Notes: a model not told the origin generated them from the sequence alone. A stretch of DNA of 38,002 nucleotides from an uncultured Chloroflexota bacterium (GCA_903914955.1 CAIWRB010000371.1:1-38002), one strand, 5' to 3'; shown: positions 1 through 10,282, counted from the first letter of the stretch. Translations and numbers: made by a program.

Positions 1-38
1 CATTGGGAATAATCATTTCATGAGGAGAAAAATATAAA

Positions 39-437
39 ATGGGCATCTTATTAATGATTCATTCAATTCTGCGCTGGTTGATCGTTATCGTAGCGGTCTT
101 TGCGATCGCCAAGTTTGCGTTGGGCTGGCTGCGAGGTGGCACATTTAAAGGTATGGATCGCGGACTCGCATCTGGATTTAGCGGTTTGGTTGATTTGCAA
201 GTCACACTCGGCATTATTTATCTGATCTGGGACGGCATCGCAACTACGGGTTTTCCAGCATTTCGCATTGAACATGCCATTACGATGATCATCGCCGCAG
301 TGGTTGGTCATCTTTCTGCGCGCTGGAAAAATACTGAAGATAAGATTCGATTCCGCAATTCTTTATTCATTGTGATCGATGTGCTGATCATTATTTTCAT
401 CGGGGTGGCGCGACTGCCTGGCGGCTGGAGCAGGTAA
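39..437 (+). CDS. Small four-helix integral membrane protein, function unknown
   Basis: The 132-residue product is almost wholly hydrophobic, with four predicted membrane segments at roughly residues 4-28, 47-66, 78-96 and 108-125. His8, His79 and His91 lie at or near helix ends and could in principle be haem or metal ligands; this is only inference, prompted by the loose likeness to small 'cytochrome b-like' membrane proteins seen in Bacteroidetes and Chloroflexi. The ATG at 39 is preceded by a GAGGAG Shine-Dalgarno at 22-27. A second in-frame ATG at 54 would remove five residues. It is the first complete gene of the window and no partner gene is visible beside it. I do not recognise a specific function. 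Confidence 0.75.
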   Translation: MGILLMIHSILRWLIVIVAVFAIAKFALGWLRGGTFKGMDRGLASGFSGLVDLQVTLGIIYLIWDGIATTGFPAFRIEHAITMIIAAVVGHLSARWKNTEDKIRFRNSLFIVIDVLIIIFIGVARLPGGWSR

Positions 438-637
438 CAGCCGACACCAGAGCGAGTCGAAGTCCCAGGGAAAAAGTTGAGTTGGACGATTCTAGAGCCG
501 CAAAAAATCCTATTTACAATATTTTGATTTATGATAAACTTCATTAAATCTGCACTGCAACACACTTTTCTTAGTGCCAACGCAGTGCGGCGAACGTGTC
601 GTCGCTAAGGCTGGACGTTGAATTAAATGGAGAAGAG

Positions 638-958
638 ATGGAAAACAAGTTATATGTAGGCAACTTGCCCTACGCCGCTAGTGAAGAGGATATCAAAAAC
701 CACTTCAGTCAGGCCGGCACTGTAACCTCCGTTGCGCTCATCACAGATCGCGCATCAGGCCGCGCAAAAGGCTTCGGCTTTGTGGAAATGTCAACAGCTG
801 AAGAAGCCCAAAAGGCAATCAGCATGTTCAATGGACTTGAATTCATGGGGCGTGCAATTACCGTCAACGTTGCCAAACCCCGCGAAGACAAACCCCGCAA
901 TTTTGGCGATAGAAATCGCAGTCGCAACGGTGGCGGCGGTGAACGGAACCGCTATTAG
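638..958 (+). CDS. RRM-domain RNA-binding protein
   Basis: A 106-residue single RNA recognition motif protein. RNP2 (LYVGNL) is at about residues 4-9 and RNP1 (KGFGFVEM) at about 44-51, so the aromatic residues that stack on RNA are present. The domain fills residues 1-82 and is followed by a basic Arg/Asn/Gly-rich tail resembling those of cyanobacterial and chloroflexal glycine-rich RNA-binding proteins. Such proteins bind single-stranded RNA and are often induced by cold; the cold link is family knowledge, not visible here. I chose the ATG at 638, after the purine-rich GGAGAAGAG at 629-637, over the upstream in-frame start at 596, because homologues begin just before RNP2. The gap from 438 to 637 is free of genes and may give a long 5' leader. 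Confidence 0.9.
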   Translation: MENKLYVGNLPYAASEEDIKNHFSQAGTVTSVALITDRASGRAKGFGFVEMSTAEEAQKAISMFNGLEFMGRAITVNVAKPREDKPRNFGDRNRSRNGGGGERNRY

Positions 959-993
959 AAAAAAATCCAGCCTTGAAACCTGAATGAAAATTT

Positions 994-1017
994 ACAGCCC
1001 TGCATCAGCGGGGCTGT
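994..1017 (+). terminator. Hairpin after the RRM gene
   Basis: A 7-bp stem (ACAGCCC at 994-1000 with GGGCTGT at 1011-1017) and a 10-nt loop lie 35 bp after the stop codon. It is followed only by a weak T-rich stretch (TATCATTTAG), so termination is plausible but not certain. Confidence 0.55.
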
Positions 1018-1066
1018 TATCATTTAGTCATGAAATGGCTCATTCTGTTTGGCTCAATTTTAAATC

Positions 1067-1101
1067 AAAACCTCCGAGGTCTTTACGACTTCGGAGGTTT
1101 T
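1067..1101 (-). terminator. Intrinsic terminator of the gyrA-type gene, probably bidirectional
   Basis: An 11-bp perfect stem (AAAACCTCCGA at 1067-1077 with TCGGAGGTTTT at 1091-1101) sits 10 bp beyond the stop codon of the minus-strand topoisomerase gene. The A/T ends of the stem give a U-rich tail on either strand, so it can also stop leftover transcription from the RRM gene. Confidence 0.8.
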
Positions 1102-1110
1102 GGATACGAG

Positions 1111-3714
1111 TTACTTCTTTTTCTTTGCAGGCTTTTTCGCCGAAACCTTATTTACAGGCTTGGCTGCAGGTTTCGCCGCTTTTTCTTTCTTCTTTCCTTC
1201 TTTCCCCTTCGGGGACGATGTCTTCTCATCCTTCGCTACTTTCCCTTTCGGCAGCAGTGTCACGAACCGCTCCACGGTCCACGCCACGATCACGGATGTA
1301 ACTGCTTCGCCTGGTTTCACTTCCACGATCGCATCACCTTTTGTGGCGGCGCGTTTACGGATTCCAGCGGCATCCAATCTTGCGGATTTGGGCGCGCCCT
1401 TGCTGGTGTGGATGGTGGCGATGTGATTCGGTTTGCCCGAGGCGACTCCCGCAATGGTGACCTTCTTTGGCAATGACCAGACATTCACGCCTTTGCCGTA
1501 ACGTCCCTGGGTTGGGAATTCTTTTTCGCTGACGCGCTTGGCTTTGCCATCGGATGTCATCAGGAAGATCTCGCCTTCGGCGGGTAGGATTTCCGCACCG
1601 ACCAATTCAGTGCCATCTTCTAGCTTAATCCCGTTGACACCCGCGGCGACGAGTCCCATCGGGCGCACATCATCTTCCTTGAATCGGATCGCCATGCCTT
1701 GGGATGTGACCAGCAGGATATCTTTCTTCGCGCCGTCCGTTAAGCCAACCCATCCGAGTCTGTCACCTTCGTTGACTCTCGCCAAAACAAATGTCTGCGC
1801 CGAAGGCCCAGGCATTTCGGTGACGAGGCTCTTCTTGACCATGCCAAAGCGTGATACCGTGAGAACACAAGTCTCTGGCGCGAACTCGGAGCGTTTGGCG
1901 GGCATCGAAAATACTGCCGCGAGATTATCTTCTTCAGTTAATGGTGAGGCTTTGAAATATGGAATGCCGTCAGATAAATGCCCATTCGAGCCGATCTCGG
2001 GCAGGGTGTGCAATGCGATCGCGGCGGCTTTACCGTTTTCGGCGACAAGATAAAGTGTATCAGTTGATGAGGCTCTCACAAGGAAATGCGGCGCTTCATT
2101 TCCAGATGGGCGCGGCGCTTTATCTTCATGTGTGCGCGCTATGATGCCTTCAGCCGTCACGCCGATCCAGACGGTTTGTTCGGTGATCAAATCTGTGGCG
2201 ACCAATGACCTTACACCTTTTCCACTCTTTTTAAGATTAACAATTTGGGTGCGGCGGCGGTCGCCATAGGCGGCTTTCACGCGCAGGAGTTCATCCGATA
2301 CAACGGCGCGCATTAATTTCGGAGATTTCAACAAAGTAGTTAGATCTTTGATGATCGCGGAAACTTCCTTGTATTCGGTTTCGATCTTCTTGCGTTCGAG
2401 CGCGGCCAGTCGGCGCAGCTGCATGTCGAGGATGGCGTTGGTCTGCAACTCGGTCAGCTTGAAACGCTTCATCAGTTTTTGACGGGCAGTCTCCACGTCA
2501 GGCGCGGAGCGGATGATCTGGATAATTTCATCCAAATTCTTTAGCGCGGTTAAATATCCTTCAAGGATATGAGCGCGCGCTTTGGCTTTCTCCAGATCAA
2601 ATTCGGCGCGGCGTTTGATGATCGTTAATCGATGTTCAACATAAACGCGCAAAGCCTGCTTCAATGTTAAAGTGCGCGGCTCGCCATCGACTAACGCCAG
2701 CAAGTTGATGCCGAATGTAGTTTGCATGGGCGTGCGTTTATACAGTTCGCGCAAAACGGTTTCAGGCTCGACGTTCTTCGTCATTTCGAGGACGATGCGC
2801 ATTCCCTGTCGATCGGATTCATCGCGCAGATCAGATAAGCCTTCGAGGTGCCCATCACGCGCCAGCTCGGCAATGCGCTCGATCAAACTGGACTTGTTGA
2901 CCTGATACGGTAATTCTGTGACAATGATGCGGCTTTTGCCGCGTTCCATCTCTTCGATATGCGCCTTGGCTTGCACAGTGACTCGCCCGCGCCCTGAACC
3001 ATACGCGGACTCAATGTTGTCTTCACCTTTTTCTTGAATGATGATTCCGCCCGTGGGGAAATCGGGTCCTTGCACAAATTCCATTAATTGCTCAACATCA
3101 ATATCGTCGAGCTTGTCCCACTTCTCGATCATGTATACGAGCGCGTCCACGATTTCGCCGAGGTTGTGCGGCGGGATGGAAGTTGCCATACCGACGGCGA
3201 TACCGGTTGCGCCGTTCACCAAAAGATTGGGGATCGCAGCGGGCAGAACGCTCGGCTCTTCGAGAGTGTCGTCAAAGTTGGGGGTAAATGCGACGGTATC
3301 TTTATTGAGGTCGAATAGAATATCGAGCGCAGCGGATGTAAGCCGCGCCTCGGTATAACGCATCGCGGCAGGCGGGTCGCCATCCACGGAACCGAAGTTT
3401 CCCTGGCCATCGACGAGCAGTGTGCGCAGGGAGAAATCCTGCGCCATACGCGCCATCGCTTCGTAGACAGCTGAGTCGCCATGTGGATGATATTTACCGA
3501 GCACTTCACCCACGATACGAGCGGATTTCTTGTAAGCCGTATCCGCGCGGATGCCCATGTCATACATCGCATATAGAATGCGCCTTTGGACAGGTTTGAG
3601 TCCGTCACGCGCATCGGGCAGGGCGCGCGCCACAATTACGCTCATGGCGTAATCGAGATACGACTGCTGCATTTCAGTGTCTATGTCTATTTTTCTAACG
3701 ATACCAAGTTCCAT
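1111..3714 (-). CDS. gyrA: DNA gyrase (topoisomerase II) subunit A
   Basis: This 867-residue protein is the breakage-reunion subunit of a bacterial type IIA topoisomerase. The catalytic Tyr is Y120, within AAMRY followed by TEARL. The quinolone-resistance loop [10 protein letters not shown] (76-85) has Ser81 and Glu85 at the positions of E. coli Ser83 and Asp87. The N-terminal winged-helix and tower domains cover about residues 1-500, and a six-bladed beta-pinwheel C-terminal domain follows. A GyrA box-like motif (QGRYGKG, 736-742) matches five of seven positions of the classical QRRGGKG, which favours gyrase over ParC. The protein ends in a Lys/Ala/Pro-rich basic tail of about 45 residues. 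The ATG at 3714 has a GGAG 8 nt upstream. No gyrB or parE is in the window, so the gyrase/topo IV choice rests on the box alone. Confidence 0.9.
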   Translation of the reverse strand: MELGIVRKIDIDTEMQQSYLDYAMSVIVARALPDARDGLKPVQRRILYAMYDMGIRADTAYKKSARIVGEVLGKYHPHGDSAVYEAMARMAQDFSLRTLLVDGQGNFGSVDGDPPAAMRYTEARLTSAALDILFDLNKDTVAFTPNFDDTLEEPSVLPAAIPNLLVNGATGIAVGMATSIPPHNLGEIVDALVYMIEKWDKLDDIDVEQLMEFVQGPDFPTGGIIIQEKGEDNIESAYGSGRGRVTVQAKAHIEEMERGKSRIIVTELPYQVNKSSLIERIAELARDGHLEGLSDLRDESDRQGMRIVLEMTKNVEPETVLRELYKRTPMQTTFGINLLALVDGEPRTLTLKQALRVYVEHRLTIIKRRAEFDLEKAKARAHILEGYLTALKNLDEIIQIIRSAPDVETARQKLMKRFKLTELQTNAILDMQLRRLAALERKKIETEYKEVSAIIKDLTTLLKSPKLMRAVVSDELLRVKAAYGDRRRTQIVNLKKSGKGVRSLVATDLITEQTVWIGVTAEGIIARTHEDKAPRPSGNEAPHFLVRASSTDTLYLVAENGKAAAIALHTLPEIGSNGHLSDGIPYFKASPLTEEDNLAAVFSMPAKRSEFAPETCVLTVSRFGMVKKSLVTEMPGPSAQTFVLARVNEGDRLGWVGLTDGAKKDILLVTSQGMAIRFKEDDVRPMGLVAAGVNGIKLEDGTELVGAEILPAEGEIFLMTSDGKAKRVSEKEFPTQGRYGKGVNVWSLPKKVTIAGVASGKPNHIATIHTSKGAPKSARLDAAGIRKRAATKGDAIVEVKPGEAVTSVIVAWTVERFVTLLPKGKVAKDEKTSSPKGKEGKKKEKAAKPAAKPVNKVSAKKPAKKKK

Positions 3715-3753
3715 GATAACTCCAAGACCTTAACTGCGAAGGGCACTTAGTGA

Positions 3754-3799
3754 CACAAAGGAAAATAAACCTTTGTGCTCCTTCGTGTCCTTTGTGGTG
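3754..3799. repeat. Palindromic intergenic repeat (CACAAAGG...CCTTTGTG)
   Basis: CACAAAGG at 3754-3761 is the inverse of CCTTTGTG at 3770-3777, with an 8-nt A/T loop. It is followed by the tandem-like words CTTCGTGTCC and TTTGTGGT. The wording resembles small intergenic repeats that I recall as common in environmental genomes. Repeat status cannot be proven from one copy. Confidence 0.45.
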
Positions 3800-3989
3800 G
3801 ACGAAAGTTTGTTCTATATCGGGGCTTATCTTACGGGGAAAAAGAAAAGGCGTCAAGTGGGGCTGCATCTCGTGCGGTTACAAGGCATATTCAAATAATG
3901 AACAATATGCGCTGGTTTCTATTGGCGTTATGATTTCCACGAGCTTTTCATTGCGCTGTTCTTTCTGATAAGAAAGAAAAAGGAATGAC

Positions 3990-4019
3990 GAGAGGCGAAC
4001 ATAAGTCCACCTCTCGTTG
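3990..4019 (-). terminator. Weak terminator hairpin of the SH3b lipoprotein gene
   Basis: An 8-bp stem (ACGAGAGG at 3990-3997 with CCTCTCGT at 4012-4019) lies 9 bp past the stop of the minus-strand lipoprotein gene. On the minus strand it is followed by CATTCCTTTTTC, a moderately U-rich tail. Confidence 0.5.
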
Positions 4020-4027
4020 GTAATTAT

Positions 4028-5032
4028 TTATGGCTTGAAACTGAATTTATTGGTGGCGCATATTCCCTTTTGGCCTGTCTCGGAACATAAAGTGATGACG
4101 ACGCGAATGTTATGACCTGTCGGATTATATGCAAACGCGGGCGCACTTATGAGGTACGTGTCGCCAATACCGATGACGTCTTTTGTAGTTGTTTTCAAAC
4201 ACCCGTCAATGTTCGTAAATCCATCCGCGAGATTGACAGCCACTACATCTGTGGCTTTGTCGTTCACGGAAATATTAACAGATTTGAACGGGATCGAACC
4301 GGTATTTTTCAGCATGATCTCTCCCCACCAGGAGGCAGCACATTTATCAAGTGCCACATACTCAGCCTTGAAATCCGGAGAAGGAGTGGGAGTAATCGTA
4401 GGCAGCGGCGTCAATGTGGCTGTTGGTGAGGGCGGCGGTGTGAAGACCGGCAATAGCATGGAAGGTCCCAATACAGTTGCATATCCTCCCCACACCCAGC
4501 AAAACTCCGCTTCGACATCCGGGTTGCGAATGTACCAGTAATCATTGGATGAATTGCGGGCATACACAACGGTTGTTCTACCAATCAGCAAAGCACCCTC
4601 AACAGGATAGACTTTCCCCGGTCCAGCACGGCAGTTCGTTGCCACAGACACGGTGATTAGAGTTGTTTCCATTGTGGGAGTAAAAACCAAGGTTGGCACG
4701 AGCGTCAGAGTTGGCGTAAATGTTTGTGTGGACGTTATAGTTTCTGTAGAAGTAATTGTTTGTGTGGGTGTATTTGTTTGAGTCAACGTACCGGTTACAG
4801 TAGGAGTGAATGTAGGAGGTTCAGGTGAGTTGGTCGGTGTTGTTGGTATTGCCTCCATTGTGGGAGAGAACATCACCTGCGGCGCGTTTTGAGTTATCCC
4901 GGCGATCACAGTTTGGGCTGCGGCTGTACTGATGCCAGCAGTGTCAGGTGTGGAAAGGGCAGGCACAACACAGGATGCGCTGGTGATCAAAATAAATGCC
5001 ACCGATATATAAATTCGATTCTTGTGAGACAT
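4028..5032 (-). CDS. SH3b-domain lipoprotein with Thr/Pro-rich linkers
   Basis: The 334-residue product starts with a short basic stretch, a hydrophobic signal segment (about 7-20) and Cys21 in the weak lipobox SASC. A Thr/Pro-rich linker fills about residues 55-125 and a second fills 195-220. Between them, about residues 127-188, is a bacterial SH3 (SH3b) module with the NCRAGPG start and paired Cys and Trp residues typical of chloroflexal secreted proteins. A C-terminal beta-rich domain with four Cys (about 221-334) is unrecognised. SH3b domains usually bind cell-wall peptides, but Chloroflexi often lack a classical wall, so the ligand is unknown. AGAAGG precedes the ATG at 5032. The methyltransferase gene ends 43 bp upstream on the same strand, so co-transcription is possible. 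Confidence 0.85.
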   Translation of the reverse strand: MSHKNRIYISVAFILITSASCVVPALSTPDTAGISTAAAQTVIAGITQNAPQVMFSPTMEAIPTTPTNSPEPPTFTPTVTGTLTQTNTPTQTITSTETITSTQTFTPTLTLVPTLVFTPTMETTLITVSVATNCRAGPGKVYPVEGALLIGRTTVVYARNSSNDYWYIRNPDVEAEFCWVWGGYATVLGPSMLLPVFTPPPSPTATLTPLPTITPTPSPDFKAEYVALDKCAASWWGEIMLKNTGSIPFKSVNISVNDKATDVVAVNLADGFTNIDGCLKTTTKDVIGIGDTYLISAPAFAYNPTGHNIRVVITLCSETGQKGICATNKFSFKP

Positions 5033-5075
5033 GGTTTACCTTCTTTTATTGGCGAAGTTTTGCTTTTAAACAACA

Positions 5076-5918
5076 TCAATTGTTTAGACGAAGGTTGTCA
5101 GGGGCTTGGTCTGTCAAGTTCCAGATCAACCAGCCTTTGGATAACCATTTTTTATGTGGGTCTATTTTATACCCCTTTGACGAAAGGCGCTCAGCCGCAG
5201 CGATAAACCATTGCTTTGTTCCAAATATTTTTGCCGATGAAGTCTCTGCGGCGGAACGTTTCCACGCTTCAAAGAAATCGTAAATTGGTTCGCCTTGCAC
5301 AACATGATGAATATAATTTTTCGGGAGCACCGTTTGAAAATCGGTGACATCGAATCCCATGCGAAAATTTGTGCTGAAAATAAGCGCCTCGAACTTCCAC
5401 CCTTTTTCATCTTTTCTGACAAGGTTCGCGGTCCAGATGCTGCCAAACGGATTTGATGTGCCTTCGATCATTAATCCGCCGGGCAGAACATATTGCGCGA
5501 GTGTTTCATAGGCGGGGAGAAAATCTTTTTCTTCATATTGACGTAACACATTAAAAGCACGGATCAATCTGACCGATTCATCTGGTTGCAAAGGCAAATT
5601 AAATCCGCCGAGCCGAAAGTGGGTGATCTCATCTGCAAAAGGATTCGCCGCGTCAACGCGCTCCTTATCTATCTCAACGCCGAGGATGGGGAGATCGGGA
5701 TTTGCGCGTCTGAAACGAAATGCGCTTTCGAGCGTGGTCCGCGCGTCGAATCCGTAACCAAGGTCAACAAATATAGAACGCTGAAACAGGCCGTCGGTCC
5801 GCGTGAGAAGCGACGGCTCATAAAGCAGAATAAAGTTATCGACTCGACGAAGCCGATTCGAAGCAGTCTTCCCGCGGGTTGGCAATCCGATTGGTTTTTT
5901 GCCCGAAGTTTTCATCAT
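5076..5918 (-). CDS. Class I SAM-dependent methyltransferase, substrate unknown
   Basis: This 280-residue protein has a Rossmann-type methyltransferase core. Motif I (FVDLGYGFDARTT) is at about residues 50-62, and an acidic motif II (GVEIDKERV) at about 79-87 would bind the ribose of S-adenosylmethionine. A later segment, LPGGLMIEGTSNPFG (about 148-162), fits the post-core strand. The substrate cannot be inferred. Two adjacent ATG codons (5918 and 5915) follow a TATAAT at 5927-5932 with no Shine-Dalgarno, so the mRNA may be leaderless. The gene lies between the rpoC terminator and the SH3b lipoprotein gene on the same strand. Confidence 0.75.
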   Translation of the reverse strand: MMKTSGKKPIGLPTRGKTASNRLRRVDNFILLYEPSLLTRTDGLFQRSIFVDLGYGFDARTTLESAFRFRRANPDLPILGVEIDKERVDAANPFADEITHFRLGGFNLPLQPDESVRLIRAFNVLRQYEEKDFLPAYETLAQYVLPGGLMIEGTSNPFGSIWTANLVRKDEKGWKFEALIFSTNFRMGFDVTDFQTVLPKNYIHHVVQGEPIYDFFEAWKRSAAETSSAKIFGTKQWFIAAAERLSSKGYKIDPHKKWLSKGWLIWNLTDQAPDNLRLNN

Positions 5919-5926
5919 ACAGATCG

Positions 5927-5932
5927 ATTATA
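5927..5932 (-). promoter_or_regulatory. -10 box of the methyltransferase gene
   Basis: TATAAT on the minus strand, 8 nt before the first of two adjacent ATG codons. No clear -35 box is seen, partly because the rpoC terminator occupies that place. Confidence 0.45.
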
Positions 5933-5942
5933 GATTAAAAAT

Positions 5943-5966
5943 AAAAGCGGCCGTGAAGCCGCTTTT
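5943..5966 (-). terminator. Intrinsic terminator after rpoC
   Basis: A 9-bp perfect GC-rich stem (AAAAGCGGC at 5943-5951 with GCCGCTTTT at 5958-5966) and a 6-nt loop. On the minus strand it is followed by TATTTTTAA, a good U-tract, and lies 13 bp beyond the rpoC stop codon. The T-rich flank on the plus strand would also let it work the other way. Confidence 0.88.
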
Positions 5967-5979
5967 ATTTTATTGCGTT

Positions 5980-8900
5980 TTAGATGTTTCCAACGTCTGG
6001 TAGGTTCGACCATTGTGTGGCGTTATGGACAGTTTCTGTATCTGCGAACCGACCGTGGATAAAGCCTGTGCCCGCCGGGATTAGCTTGCCGATGATCACG
6101 TTTTCCTTCAAACCAAAGAGCGGATCGGTCGTGGAGCCGATGGCCGCGCTCGCCAGCACTTTGATGGTGTGCTGAAATGAGGAAGCCGAGAGGAATGAGT
6201 CAGTGCTGAGTGAGGCTTTCGTCACACCGAGCAAAACTTCCTGGAACCGCGCGGCGGTTTTGCCTTCTGCAAGCAAGGCTTCGTTGATCTTGCGAATCTC
6301 AAGGCGGTCAACTGCGTCACCGGGCAGGTACTTGGTGTCGCCGGGACGTGTGACCTGTACCTTGCTCAACATCTTACGAATGATGACTTCAAAATGTTTA
6401 TCGTGAATATTCTGGCCTTGAGAACGATAAACTCTTTGGACCTCGGTCATGAGATACATCTGACAGGCATCGCGACCCTGGATCTTAAGAATACGATGCG
6501 GGTTGAGCGAGCCTTCAGTAAGCGGCTGGCCGGGCTCCACATGTTCGCCGTCTCTTACAAGTAAACGAGATGTTGTCGGGATATCTTCAATTGCCTCTTC
6601 GCGTTGTTCGTAGGAAACGATGACCTTGCGGTCTTTCTTTTCCACTGCAACCTTACCGGCGTGCTGTGATGTGATATTAGCTTTATCTTTTGTTGCCAGA
6701 ATATCACCAGACTGTACTTCAGCTTCATCTTTTACGGCGAACTTCCATTCTTCGGGAAGAGCGTATTCATCGTGGACCATTTCAGCGTGTTCAATGTGGA
6801 CTTCACGCATATCCGCGTATTTTTCAGATTGCATGACGCGTACTACGCCACTGATCTCGGCCACAACTGCTTCGCCCTTTGGCATCTTGCGGGCTTCGAA
6901 AAGTTCTTCCACGCGCGGCAGACCTGTTGTAATATCTGCGGCGCCGCTGGAAGCCACACCACCGGTATGGAAGGTGCGCAATGTTAATTGTGTACCGGGC
7001 TCACCAATGGATTGAGCGGCGACGATACCCACTGCAGCGCCGAGTTCGACAATTTCACCGCGGCCGAGGTCAATGCCATAGCATTTTGCACAGATGCCAT
7101 GCGTCAGCTCGCAGGTCATTGCCGAACGGACTTTCATTTCGGTCACGCCCGCGTTGGCGATCTTGCGCGCCAGATCGTGTGTGATCACATCATTGTATTC
7201 AGCAAGCACTTCGCCGGTCTTGGGGTCAAGCACGCTTTCAACAGAAAGACGGCTATAAATACGGTTCATAATGGATTGACCAGCGACGTCATCTGTTTTG
7301 CGGATCCATAATCCTTCGTGTGTTCCGCAGTCATCCTCATTGATGATGATATCCTGTGCAATATCCACAAGACGACGAGTGAGATAACCTGCATCTGCCG
7401 TGCGGAGGGCTGTATCAGCGAGACCTTTGCGCGCTCCGTGCGTTGAGATGAAGTACTCCTGCGCTGTCAGTCCCTCGCGGAAATTGGAACGGATCGGCAT
7501 CGGGATGATGCGCCCCGAAGGATCAGCCATCAAACCGCGCATACCTGCCAACTGCGAGATGGTGGAGAAACCACCTTTTGTCGCGCCTGATGTAGCCATC
7601 GTGGAAAGATTGCCATCAGGGTCCATGTGTTTTCTGACGGCGATACCAACTTTTTCGGTGGTTTCCTGCCAGATTTGGATCTCGCGTTCATTCTTTTCCT
7701 GCTCGGTCAGCAGACCGCGGCGGAAGTCACGCAGAACTACTTCGACGGCTTTAAGAGCTTCGTCGATAATGCCCTTGCGTTCGGGCGGAATGGAAATATC
7801 CGCAACTGCCAGCGTTGTGCCGGAGATCGTTGCAAATGTAAATCCGATATGTTTTACAGCGTCAGCGACGTCGGTGGTTACTTCCTGGCCGCATAATTCA
7901 TAGACTTCGGCGATCAAGTCTTTCACGCCGCCTTTGTCGAGCTTTTGGTTGACGAATTGGACTTGCTCAGGCAATACCCGGTTGAAAAGTACGCGGCCTA
8001 CGGTTGTATTAATGATCCGATATTCAGCTTCGGGTAGACGATCACCTTTGTCGTCGTACCAGGTCTTCGCGCGGAATTTGATCTCGGAATGAATTTCTAC
8101 TTGTGCGAGCGCGTATGCGAGTTCCACTTCATCCATATCGGCAAAGGCGCGGCCGTCACCTTTATGCACGGCCTTTTTCTCCATGGTCAGATAATACACA
8201 CCGAGCACCATGTCTTTGGAGGGGGAAATGATCGGCTCACCATCAGCGGGCTTGAGCAGATTCTTGGACGCGAGCATTAGATCACGCGCTTCCTGCACCG
8301 CTTTTTGTGAAAGCGGCACATGCACCGCCATTTGATCGCCGTCAAAATCCGCGTTGAAAGCGGTCGTGACGAGCGGATGTAATTGAATGGCAGAGCCTTC
8401 GATCAGGATTGGTTCAAAGGCCTGAATACCAAGACGATGCAAAGTTGGCGCACGATTCAACATGACCGGGCGGTCGCCGATCACGCCTTCGAGGGCTTCC
8501 CAGACTTCTGGCCTGTTGCGTTCAATAAGCCGGCGCGCGCCTTTGACGTTCGCGGCGTAATTATTTTGCACGAGTCGCGCGATAACGAATGGACGATATA
8601 ACTCAAGCGCCATGCTCTTCGGCAAACCACATTGATTTAATTTCAACTGCGGCCCTACCACGATCACGGAGCGGCCGGAGTAATCCACGCGCTTACCGAG
8701 CAGGTTACGGCGGAAGCGTCCCTTCTTACCTTTGAGCATATCGCTCAAGGATTTTAGTTCGCGGCGGCCGCGGCGGGAGAGAGCCTTGCCGCGCTGACTG
8801 TTGTCGATTAGGCTGTCAACAGCTTCCTGCAACATGCGTTTTTCATTGCGGATGATGACATCCGGCGCGCCGAGTTCGAGCAATCTCTTCAAGCGGTTAT

Positions 8901-10227
8901 TTCGATTGATCACGCGGCGATAAAGATCATTAAGATCGGAGGTCGCAAAACGTCCGCCATCCAACTGCACCATCGGGCGCAGATCTGGAGGAATGACTGG
9001 GAGAACCGTCAGGATCATCCAGGCCGGACTGTTGCCGGAGCGGCGGAAAGCTTCCACTACCTTCAAGCGGGTCGTGGATTTCTTGCGCTTCTGTTTGCTC
9101 TTGGTGGTGCGGACTTCGTGCCAGAGTTCCTCGGAAAGTTTATCGAGATCAAGGCGTTCAAGAATGTCAAAGAAAGCCTCGGCGCCCATGTCGGCGCGGA
9201 AGACTTGTCCCCAACGCTGTTTGAGTTCGCGGTAGCGGATTTCGCTTAGAAATGTAAAGGGACGCAATTCCAACAGTTCATCATGCAGACGCGAAGAGTT
9301 GTTCGATGAAGCGGTAGTTTCATTATCGAGTTCGCTGCGCAAGGCTTCCATTTCCAGATCCGCCGTTGCTTTGATGGCGGCGGCCTGAGTCTTAATGGCT
9401 TCCAATTCGCGGATCTTCTTAACGTTTGACTCGCTCTCAAGAGTTTCCAGTTTTTTTGTAACACTCTTTTGAACAAGGGAGATATGTTTGCTATTAACTT
9501 TGTCGCCGGCGTCGATGATCTTCTCGTTTGTTAATTCAAAGAAGAAGGTTTTGTTTGCCGCTTCACCCATTTGGTCTTGGAGTTGCTTCTCAAGCTTCTG
9601 GCCTTCCTTGGTGATGGGCTCCATCTGTTCGGCGATGGCCTCATCATAACTTTGTTGAAGCGAGGCTTGTTTTTGTTTGAGCTCACTGATATCGCGATCA
9701 CGCTTTAGCTTGATTTCGGCGATCTTGGCATTTACGACCGCGGCCTGTTCGTCCTCAGAGACGGCAATCTCATCTTTCAAACGCTGCAAAGCCTTCTTGC
9801 GCGCATCTTCATCCACGTAAGTCACGATATATTGGGCGAAATACAACACGCGGTCTAGATTGCGGCGTGAAACATCGAGCAGCATTCCCATTTGTGATGG
9901 GATGCGGCGTGTATACCAGATGTGTGCAACGGGCGTGGCAAGTGTGATGTGTCCCATGCGTTCGCGGCGCACCGCGGAACGGGTTACTTCCACACCGCAT
10001 TTATCACAGGTGATGCCTTTATAGCGCGGATTCTTGTATTTGCCGCAGTAGCATTGCCAGTCACGGGTCGGGCCAAAGATGGCTTCACAAAATAACCCGT
10101 CTTTCTCTGGACGTAAACGGCGGTAGTTGATTGTCTCGGGTTTAAGAACCTCACCATACGACCAGGATAAAATTGTCTGAGGCGAGGCTAAGCTGATACG
10201 GAGTGCGGTCAGTCCCTTGGTTTCCAC
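5980..10227 (-). CDS. rpoC: DNA-directed RNA polymerase subunit beta'
   Basis: The 1415-residue beta' subunit is complete. The N-terminal zinc ribbon uses Cys59, Cys61, Cys74 and Cys77. The catalytic magnesium motif NADFDGD is at 625-631. The second zinc site lies in the region around [13 protein letters not shown], and the trigger-loop/bridge-helix region is intact. Between the zinc ribbon and the segment beginning FRADMGAEA there is a Lys/Glu/Gln-rich insertion, about residues 145-320, predicted to be coiled coil; most short beta' proteins lack it. The start is GTG at 10227 with AGGAGAG 5 nt upstream. rpoB, normally directly upstream, is absent: the upstream neighbour is a divergent thioesterase gene. 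rpoC therefore seems to have its own promoter and leader. Confidence 0.97.
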   Translation of the reverse strand: METKGLTALRISLASPQTILSWSYGEVLKPETINYRRLRPEKDGLFCEAIFGPTRDWQCYCGKYKNPRYKGITCDKCGVEVTRSAVRRERMGHITLATPVAHIWYTRRIPSQMGMLLDVSRRNLDRVLYFAQYIVTYVDEDARKKALQRLKDEIAVSEDEQAAVVNAKIAEIKLKRDRDISELKQKQASLQQSYDEAIAEQMEPITKEGQKLEKQLQDQMGEAANKTFFFELTNEKIIDAGDKVNSKHISLVQKSVTKKLETLESESNVKKIRELEAIKTQAAAIKATADLEMEALRSELDNETTASSNNSSRLHDELLELRPFTFLSEIRYRELKQRWGQVFRADMGAEAFFDILERLDLDKLSEELWHEVRTTKSKQKRKKSTTRLKVVEAFRRSGNSPAWMILTVLPVIPPDLRPMVQLDGGRFATSDLNDLYRRVINRNNRLKRLLELGAPDVIIRNEKRMLQEAVDSLIDNSQRGKALSRRGRRELKSLSDMLKGKKGRFRRNLLGKRVDYSGRSVIVVGPQLKLNQCGLPKSMALELYRPFVIARLVQNNYAANVKGARRLIERNRPEVWEALEGVIGDRPVMLNRAPTLHRLGIQAFEPILIEGSAIQLHPLVTTAFNADFDGDQMAVHVPLSQKAVQEARDLMLASKNLLKPADGEPIISPSKDMVLGVYYLTMEKKAVHKGDGRAFADMDEVELAYALAQVEIHSEIKFRAKTWYDDKGDRLPEAEYRIINTTVGRVLFNRVLPEQVQFVNQKLDKGGVKDLIAEVYELCGQEVTTDVADAVKHIGFTFATISGTTLAVADISIPPERKGIIDEALKAVEVVLRDFRRGLLTEQEKNEREIQIWQETTEKVGIAVRKHMDPDGNLSTMATSGATKGGFSTISQLAGMRGLMADPSGRIIPMPIRSNFREGLTAQEYFISTHGARKGLADTALRTADAGYLTRRLVDIAQDIIINEDDCGTHEGLWIRKTDDVAGQSIMNRIYSRLSVESVLDPKTGEVLAEYNDVITHDLARKIANAGVTEMKVRSAMTCELTHGICAKCYGIDLGRGEIVELGAAVGIVAAQSIGEPGTQLTLRTFHTGGVASSGAADITTGLPRVEELFEARKMPKGEAVVAEISGVVRVMQSEKYADMREVHIEHAEMVHDEYALPEEWKFAVKDEAEVQSGDILATKDKANITSQHAGKVAVEKKDRKVIVSYEQREEAIEDIPTTSRLLVRDGEHVEPGQPLTEGSLNPHRILKIQGRDACQMYLMTEVQRVYRSQGQNIHDKHFEVIIRKMLSKVQVTRPGDTKYLPGDAVDRLEIRKINEALLAEGKTAARFQEVLLGVTKASLSTDSFLSASSFQHTIKVLASAAIGSTTDPLFGLKENVIIGKLIPAGTGFIHGRFADTETVHNATQWSNLPDVGNI

Positions 10228-10282
10228 TGGTACTCTCCTAAAAAAATAGTGTCCGATTCATTCCCTGCTTAACGCAGAGACA

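Larger units (their letters stand above)
3715..4027. other. Gene-poor gap of 313 bp
   Basis: This stretch separates the topoisomerase gene from the SH3b lipoprotein gene, both on the minus strand. An open frame of 72 codons on the plus strand has no ribosome-binding site and runs through repeat-like sequence, so I do not call it. The gap holds the palindromic repeat at 3754-3799 and a weak terminator at 3990-4019. Confidence 0.6.

Noticed and set aside
984-1476. Several plus-strand open frames after the RRM gene
   Set aside because: They lie over terminators and antisense to the gyrA C-terminus; their Phe/Leu/Ser-rich sequence is the shadow of the Lys/Ala-rich tail.
3750-3968. 72-codon plus-strand open frame in the gyrA upstream gap
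   Set aside because: No ribosome-binding site, low-complexity reading through a repeat-like palindrome and no recognisable domain.
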